Below are positions 33,152 to 37,647 of a stretch of DNA of 37,647 nt, piece by piece. The notes under the pieces are model-generated. The model was given only the letters and a program-made list of their open reading frames with translations. It did not search any database and was not told the DNA's origin. The DNA is taken from positions 1 to 37,647 of the forward strand of contig NZ_JACJSV010000047.1 in NCBI RefSeq assembly GCF_014698335.1. Direction: 5' to 3'. This DNA is from Microcystis viridis FACHB-1342. GTDB taxonomy: Bacteria > Cyanobacteriota > Cyanobacteriia > Cyanobacteriales > Microcystaceae. The translations under genes were made by a program, and so were the position numbers. Numbering within the stretch: the stretch's first letter is position 1; each line of letters starts with the position of its first letter.

Positions 33152-33811
33152 CAAATACCAGGCAAATGCTTCCGGATCATACTGGCACTACTTTCATATA
33201 ATATTCCGCTTTTCCAATTTTCTCTCAGCACCTCTGAACGTTCTACAACTTTGATAAGTTTGTCTAATTTCTTTTTTCATTTCCCAAGCTATTGCCAAGC
33301 AGGGATGTTCTTTCAAGATAACTTCTAGTTGTTGTTTTTGCTCGTCCTTTAAGTCCTCTGGCTCTTCTAGGTTCTGTGTGATAAGTTTAACTTACACAGG
33401 ATCGATCAATCTTTGTGTCCTTTGTGTCTTTGTGGTTCCTTCCACTCGCTCGCCAGCAGGACTGTATCTTAGAATACATTTTACCCACCAAATCCAAAAG
33501 AGTCAAAACGGTCATAGATGATTTTAGCATTGGGAAATAATTCCTTGATCACTGCTGTAAATCCTGACCACATATCGACGCTCACTTCTTTCACCTTCTC
33601 CCGAACTGTTTCTGGCTGTGCTTTTAAGGATTCTCAATTCATCTTGCTTATGTCCTTTAATCACATCTAGTCAAATTTTCTTGTCCAGATCTACGAACAT
33701 TGACCACTGTTACATTTGGTAAATCGAGGAGTTGATCAAAATTTATCCACATAACCCACCTCCTGTTCCGTGTTACTATTGTACCATGCTCACACAGAAC
33801 CTAGAAGAGCC
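33152..33811 (-). pseudogene. ISL3-family transposase relic, interrupted and deleted
   Basis: Read on the minus strand: a terminal inverted repeat GGCTCTTCTAGG at 33811, an AGGAGG site, then ATG at 33753 starting MWINFDQLLDLPNVTVVN, the usual ISL3 transposase N-terminus. After an internal deletion it continues EKVKEVSVDMWSGFTAVIKE to IIYDRF near 33505. The MITE at 33360-33504 then interrupts it. The protein resumes at about 33359 with EDLKDEQKQQLEVILKEHPC, runs on with frame damage to IRKHLPGICN and ends at the 32934 MITE. Several parts are missing, so it is non-functional. Family called from these blocks. Confidence 0.75.
33360..33504 (+). mobile_element. ISL3-like MITE, copy C, inside ISL3 relic
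   Basis: A 145-bp element beginning GGCTCTTCTAGG and ending AAAAGAGTC, with the interior shared with copies A and B. The right terminus differs (CCAAAAGAGTC instead of CCTGGGAGAGCC). No matching target duplication is seen: flanks are GTCCTCT and AAAACGG, and about 100 bp of the transposase expected at this point is missing, so insertion was followed by deletion. Confidence 0.75.
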
Positions 33812-33962
33812 AAATGCGGTTGAGGAACTTTTCAACTTGTTAGCCGGCGAGCGTTCTCCACCTAGGGCTTAAGGATTACTTTATTCTCAATAATCCCTGC
33901 TTCTTACTGTGACTCATTACGCCTATCCTAACCAAGAAGTTAATTTTGTCCTATTACTTACT

Positions 33963-34280
33963 ATGTCTAACAACAATTCTGAACGAGTAGTGCGTCGTGG
34001 TCGAGTTTTTCCGGAGATTCAATCTACAGAGGAAGAAAAGGCCAAACATCGCGCCCGACAATTAGAATTTTATCATCGTTGTTGGCCGATTTTTCAGAGT
34101 TTACAGCCCCGGTTAATGAAACATTACTATGGTTGGTACATTGCGATCGAACCCGATAGCGGCGATTATTTTATCGATCCCGATCAAGAAGTGGCCAGTA
34201 AAAAAGCAAGGGCAAAATATCCCGACAAAATCCATCATATCTTTGGCATTAATGAAACTGGAGTTAGTGGCAGAATATGA
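33963..34280 (+). CDS. small hypothetical protein, first gene of queC operon
   Basis: A 105-aa basic, aromatic-rich protein, starting MSNNNSERVVRRGRVFPEIQ. The frame is open to 33909, but the ATG at 33963 gives a typical N-terminus. The core YYGWYIAIEPDSGDYFIDPD and the end KYPDKIHHIFGINETG resemble small proteins encoded next to retropepsin-like genes in cyanobacteria; no named family is claimed. The stop overlaps the next ATG (ATGA at 34277-34280). Confidence 0.65.
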   Translation: MSNNNSERVVRRGRVFPEIQSTEEEKAKHRARQLEFYHRCWPIFQSLQPRLMKHYYGWYIAIEPDSGDYFIDPDQEVASKKARAKYPDKIHHIFGINETGVSGRI

Positions 34281-34639
34281 TTGCAGGGAGATTTGGAACC
34301 AAAGGACAAATTTATTTTGATATTGATTTAGTTGGCGATGATGGATTGATTCTACCCGCAGAAGTTATGCTGGATACGGGTTTTACCGAGTTTTTAGCCA
34401 TAAATAGTCAAGATGCTGACAGTCTTGATTGGCATTTTTTGCGACAAAATAAATTGATAACCGCCCAAGGAGAAGCATTTTTTGATATATATTTAGGCAG
34501 AGTAAGAATTGATGGTCAGGAATACGAAATTCCCGTTTTTGCAGGGGAGGCAATTCAGGAGATTTTGTTAGGTTCGCGGTGGCTAAAACAATTTATCTTA
34601 GTAGCTAATTATCAACAAACACAGGTGACATTAGGATAA
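34277..34639 (+). CDS. retropepsin-like aspartyl protease domain protein
   Basis: A 120-aa single-domain protein with the active-site-like motif [13 protein letters not shown] (D33-T34-G35; Phe replaces the usual Ser/Thr after Gly) and a C-terminal [17 protein letters not shown] block typical of retropepsin-type folds. It overlaps the upstream small gene by 4 nt and queC by 1 nt (TAATG), so all three are probably one operon with coupled translation. Catalysis is predicted, not proven. It is not closely similar to the retropepsin at 13155-13568. Confidence 0.7.
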   Translation: MIAGRFGTKGQIYFDIDLVGDDGLILPAEVMLDTGFTEFLAINSQDADSLDWHFLRQNKLITAQGEAFFDIYLGRVRIDGQEYEIPVFAGEAIQEILLGSRWLKQFILVANYQQTQVTLG

Positions 34640-35316
34640 TGACAAAAAAGGCGATTATTTTACTTTCCGGGGGATTAGATTCAGCGACAACAGCAGCGAT
34701 CGCTATAGCAGCTGGTTATCAATTAATTGCCCTTTCTTTTCGTTATGGACAAAGACACGAGCGGGAATTAGCAGCGGCGAAAAAAATTGCTAATTTCCTC
34801 AATATTAAAGAACATCATCTGATCGAAGTCAATCTATCTTTGTGGGGAGGTTCCGCTTTAACGGATCAATCTATTGCTATTCCCCAAGAGGGAATTAACC
34901 CGAATATTATCCCGATTACCTATGTGCCGGGGAGAAATACAGTTTTTATTTCGATCGCTCTTTCTTTAGCGGAAGCAAGGGCAGCGGAGGCGATATATCT
35001 AGGAATTAATGCAGTGGATTATTCTGGTTATCCCGATTGTCGTCCCCAGTATTTAGAGGCCTTTCAAACTTTAGCTAATTTATCATCGAAAGCGGGTTTA
35101 GAAGGTAAAGCACCCCAATTAATTGCCCCTTTGGTGATGGATAGTAAGGTAGATATCGTCCGTCGTGCTGTTAGTTTAGGGGTCCCCATTGCTGATACTT
35201 GGTCTTGTTATCAAGGTGAAGTTAAACCCTGTGGTTTATGCGATTCCTGTCGTATCAGAGATCAGGCTTTAATTGAGGCTGGTTATCCCGAATTAGCCAC
35301 TCGCCTATGGAAATAG
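34639..35316 (+). CDS. queC: 7-cyano-7-deazaguanine synthase QueC
   Basis: A 225-aa PP-loop ATPase that converts 7-carboxy-7-deazaguanine to preQ0, for queuosine-type tRNA modification. The PP-loop is SGGLDSATT at residues 10-18, followed by [18 protein letters not shown] and [18 protein letters not shown]. Zn-binding cysteines are C190, C198, C201 and C204 ([20 protein letters not shown]). The start overlaps the stop of the retropepsin gene. The other que genes are not in this window. Confidence 0.94.
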   Translation: MTKKAIILLSGGLDSATTAAIAIAAGYQLIALSFRYGQRHERELAAAKKIANFLNIKEHHLIEVNLSLWGGSALTDQSIAIPQEGINPNIIPITYVPGRNTVFISIALSLAEARAAEAIYLGINAVDYSGYPDCRPQYLEAFQTLANLSSKAGLEGKAPQLIAPLVMDSKVDIVRRAVSLGVPIADTWSCYQGEVKPCGLCDSCRIRDQALIEAGYPELATRLWK

Positions 35317-35355
35317 TCGGGGAAAATAGGGAGGATAGTGAAAAATGGAGATAAT

Positions 35356-35928
35356 CTAGGCAATTAAATGTTCAATAAGGATTTTACTGCCGATTAATAT
35401 TAAAACTAAACCGCCGAGAATTTCCACCTTTTGACTAAATAAATTACCGAATTTATGACCGATAAAAACAGCTATAAAACATAAAGCAAAGGTAATGGAA
35501 CCGATAATAGTGCAAGCTAAAAGTAAGGGAGTTTTAATCATCGATAAACCCAAACCAACTACTAAAGCATCGATGCTAGTAGCGATCGCTAATCCGATTA
35601 AAGTATAGGAATCTAGAGGATTAAACCTTTTTTCCTCATCATCATTTTGAACAGCTTCGTAGATCATTTTACTGCCGATCACCCCTAAAATAATAAAAGC
35701 GATCCAATGGTCAAAAGAGGCGAAGAAATCCCGACAGGTTAGACCGATACCCCAACCGATCATCGGCATAATCGCTTGAAATCCCCCAAAAAACAAAGCA
35801 ATTTTCAAAGCCTTATTAACATGAATATGACGAATCATCAGGCCACTGGTCAGAGAAACGGCCACGGCATCGGCGGCTAATCCCACGGCTACAAAAGAAA
35901 TGGTCAAAAGTTCGAGTGAAGTAAACAT
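35356..35928 (-). CDS. mntP: manganese efflux pump MntP
   Basis: A 190-aa membrane protein with about six helices, of the MntP family that exports Mn(II). The repeated acidic motifs are LAADAVAVSL (D20) and ATSIDALVVGL, the metal-site signature of MntP. The start MFTSLELLTISFVAVGL is typical. No yybP-ykoY manganese riboswitch was recognised upstream. Photosynthetic cells need Mn for photosystem II, so export fits homeostasis. Convergent with queC, 40 bp apart. Confidence 0.88.
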   Translation of the reverse strand: MFTSLELLTISFVAVGLAADAVAVSLTSGLMIRHIHVNKALKIALFFGGFQAIMPMIGWGIGLTCRDFFASFDHWIAFIILGVIGSKMIYEAVQNDDEEKRFNPLDSYTLIGLAIATSIDALVVGLGLSMIKTPLLLACTIIGSITFALCFIAVFIGHKFGNLFSQKVEILGGLVLILIGSKILIEHLIA

Positions 35929-36079
35929 CTATAGTTGTTTATCCTTTAATTTCCCCTTATCTTAACTAATTTTTCCTCAGAAAACTTTCATATTTGTCTC
36001 ATGATCCTCTCATTTATCTATCATTTCTCTAACCTAAAAATTCACTGCTCGATTAGTGAGAGGAGCGAATTGAAAACGT

Positions 36080-36307
36080 TTAAAAGCACATTACTGGTTC
36101 CTCACCGATCGCCTGTACCTGATGGATTGCTTCTGGGGTAAAACTGATGCTATCCTCAGCTTCTAGGACTTTTTCGCCCGTTACTGCGATTTTATCGGGA
36201 AATTCAGCCAGAGGGGTCCGAGGAACCAGTTTGAGGAACCAGTTTTCGGAGTTAACTAACCAATGCTGCTGTTTCGTGAATTCCCCTGAATTTTTTCCCA
36301 GACAAAG
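36080..36307 (-). pseudogene. C-terminal relic of an unidentified gene
   Basis: A minus-strand open frame of 76 codons ends at TAA (36080-36082). It reads QQHWLVNSENWFLKLVPRTP, then LAEFPDKIAVTGEKVLEAED and ends AIGEEPVMCF, clearly protein-like. It has no start codon, and a short direct repeat (CTGGTTCCTC-type at 36215-36245) sits within it. It is probably the tail of a decayed gene upstream of mntP. The family is not recognised. Confidence 0.4.
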
Positions 36308-36504
36308 TTAAGAAAGATACTTTTTCCCATCATCGATCATCCCGTCTGCTTTTCAGGTGGCGAACGCTACCCTATAGGAAAAGTACCAAGTAAAAAATTA
36401 TGATAATTTCGAGAATTACCAGAGAATCAGAGGGGAGAAAACGGTGATAAAATTAGCTAATTGACTCCAGTAACTTAAACACCCAATAACCGCCCACCGA
36501 AAAT

Positions 36505-37461
36505 ATGGCTGATTTTCTTAACACCTATGGTTTTTTAATCGTTTCCATGATATTTGGAGCCAGCTTAGGCCTTTCAGTTTATCTGCCCTTAATGGCTGGT
36601 CAATTATCCTTAGCAACCCCCGGTTTTTACGCTTTAGGTGGTTATGTAGCCGCCATTCTTTCCACGAAAGTTTTTACTAATACCAGTAGCAATTATCCCC
36701 TTACTTTGGTCTTTTTAGAAATGTTAGTTGCTGGCATTATTTCAGGAATATTAGCCATAGTTTTAGGTATTCCTGTTCTCCGTTTGCGAGGTATTTATTT
36801 AGCTATTGCCACGATCGCCTGGGTAGAAATTTTGAGAATTATTGCCCTTAATCTCGAGATAACTGGTGGTGCAGTCGGTATTTTCGCCATTCCCCAACCT
36901 TTCACCACTCAATTAGCCTACCTTTGGCTGGCTTTGCCCCTCTTATTCCTAACTATGCTGTTTCTCTACCGGTTAGAAAACATCAAAATTGGTCGGGCAT
37001 TTAATGCCATTCGTGCCGATGAATTGGCAGCTGCGGCTATGGGAATTAATCCCACCTATCACAAAGTTTTATCCTTCACTTTCGGGGCAGTTTTAGCGGC
37101 AGTTGTGGGGGCGGTAAGCGCCCATTTTTTCAATACTTGGAATTCCCGTCAAGGCACTTTTGATGCCAGTATTATTTTCTTGGCTTTCGTTTTAATTGGT
37201 GGTTCAAGAACTTTTATCGGTCCAGTGGTGGGAGGCATTGTTTTAACTGCTTTGCCCGAAGTTTTACGCGCCCTCGGCGGCGTGAATGGTTTACCAATTT
37301 GGTTGGGGAATTTCTTGCGCGATGGTCGTTTGATTATTTTTGGAATTTTAATTGTTTTGGGAACCATTTTTTATCCCCAAGGCTTAATCACATCTGAATT
37401 AATCAAAAAACTAATTCCTTTTAAAAGAGGTTCCTCTCCTAGTCAAGAAGTTGATTCCTAA
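36505..37461 (+). CDS. livM: branched-chain amino acid ABC transporter permease, LivM type
   Basis: A 318-aa inner-membrane permease of the LivM/HAAT family, with about eight to ten helices. Family blocks: MAGQLSLATPGFYALGGYVA near the N-terminus, PVLRLRGIYLAIATIAWVEI, the EAA-like cytoplasmic loop GRAFNAIRADELAAAAMGIN, and GGSRTFIGPVVGGIV. It pairs with LivH, LivF/G and a binding protein, none of which are in the window; in cyanobacteria such permeases (NatD-like, or urea UrtC) are often scattered. Substrate class is inferred; UrtC is less likely because of the shorter length. Confidence 0.85.
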   Translation: MADFLNTYGFLIVSMIFGASLGLSVYLPLMAGQLSLATPGFYALGGYVAAILSTKVFTNTSSNYPLTLVFLEMLVAGIISGILAIVLGIPVLRLRGIYLAIATIAWVEILRIIALNLEITGGAVGIFAIPQPFTTQLAYLWLALPLLFLTMLFLYRLENIKIGRAFNAIRADELAAAAMGINPTYHKVLSFTFGAVLAAVVGAVSAHFFNTWNSRQGTFDASIIFLAFVLIGGSRTFIGPVVGGIVLTALPEVLRALGGVNGLPIWLGNFLRDGRLIIFGILIVLGTIFYPQGLITSELIKKLIPFKRGSSPSQEVDS

Positions 37462-37515
37462 TTACAGCAGATATAATTGTTAATAAATAAGCGGGAAAAT
37501 CAAAGGTAATTAATT

Positions 37516-37546
37516 ATGGAACTTGAAGATTATTTCTTATTTTTCA
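37516..37546 (+). pseudogene. 5' end of a DUF433-like gene, interrupted
   Basis: ATG GAA CTT GAA GAT TAT TTC starts a MELEDYFLFF N-terminus like those of DUF433 (small antitoxin-like) proteins. After ten codons it runs into sequence starting GGCTCTTCGTTAC (37547), a typical ISL3-type terminus, and the downstream frame no longer looks like DUF433. The rest lies outside the window. Identification is tentative. Confidence 0.35.
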
Positions 37547-37647
37547 GGCTCTTCGTTACTCTTTATGCTAAATCAACATACAAGATGCCAAGACAACATA
37601 CTTCTAACCCAAAAATTCCGAAAGTTTCTAAAGCCATAGGCTCTCCG
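37547..37647. mobile_element. probable ISL3-type element end, cut by window
   Basis: GGCTCTTCGTTACTCTTTAT at 37547 resembles an ISL3-family terminal inverted repeat and interrupts the small gene at 37516. The element continues past the window. It is not the MITE family at 12435 and 29860, because similarity ends after GGCTCTTC. Confidence 0.35.

Noticed and set aside
35929-36079. Manganese riboswitch (yybP-ykoY) upstream of mntP
   Set aside because: No matching conserved loops or helices could be recognised on the minus strand.
36505-37461. Urea transporter permease UrtC
   Set aside because: Length and blocks fit general LivM better, and no urt genes are adjacent.

Overview
The window looks like a chromosomal segment of a unicellular bloom-forming cyanobacterium, most likely Microcystis. 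Reasons: the gene set (Fe-superoxide dismutase, CofG, two-domain CbiX/SirB ferrochelatase, DUF697 GTPase, PEP-CTERM protein, Grr-type RiPP genes, Uma2 proteins), repeated HIP1 octamers GCGATCGC (for example near 8440, 12707, 17060, 18312, 22938, 24326, 29346, 31229, 34697, 35582), heptameric TTATCAG repeats between genes, and many miniature inverted-repeat elements (MITEs) and decayed insertion sequences. Species assignment is inference; no rRNA or other marker is present.

Layout. 1-1060 is mobile-element debris: an IS1634-like transposase split by a MITE with a 9-bp target duplication, a second related MITE cut by the window edge, and a coding-like tail. 1260-5800 holds housekeeping genes: sodB, an alpha/beta hydrolase overlapping mnmD, sixA with a possible overlapping small ORF, and a DHH phosphoesterase. 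6060-9760 has a stand-alone HEPN-like protein and a coupled glycosyltransferase/solute-binding lipoprotein pair. 9890-12080 has gltA with a clear terminator and a Uma2 protein. 12240-14910 is an accessory patch: MITEs, a duplicated gene tail, a small-gene/retropepsin pair, a pentapeptide-repeat protein and a dispersed repeat. 14915-27608 is mostly single-copy metabolism and cell division: ldh, a DUF952 protein, cytosine deaminase, cofG, a transglutaminase, sirB-folK (overlapping), a DUF697 GTPase, an FtsL-like protein and ftsI.

27609-33960 is the most mobile and most interesting part: a 388-bp MITE, coding relics, a PEP-CTERM protein, an antitoxin pseudogene with two in-frame stops, a sugar dehydrogenase lipoprotein, and a grrP-grrA pair. 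GrrA is a precursor of the cyclophane (triceptide) RiPP class with nine aromatic-x-Asn/Asp motifs. The radical-SAM maturase GrrM expected for this system is not in the window; MITEs and a wrecked ISL3-type element lie immediately downstream. 33963-37461 returns to ordinary genes: small gene, retropepsin and queC in an overlapping operon, then mntP, a gene relic, and a LivM-type permease. The right edge shows what appears to be a DUF433 gene interrupted by another element.

Main themes: (1) an orphan-looking Grr RiPP locus; (2) several MITE families whose target duplications and nesting can be read directly; (3) two small-gene/retropepsin modules; (4) a candidate FtsL next to ftsI; (5) decayed toxin-antitoxin material.
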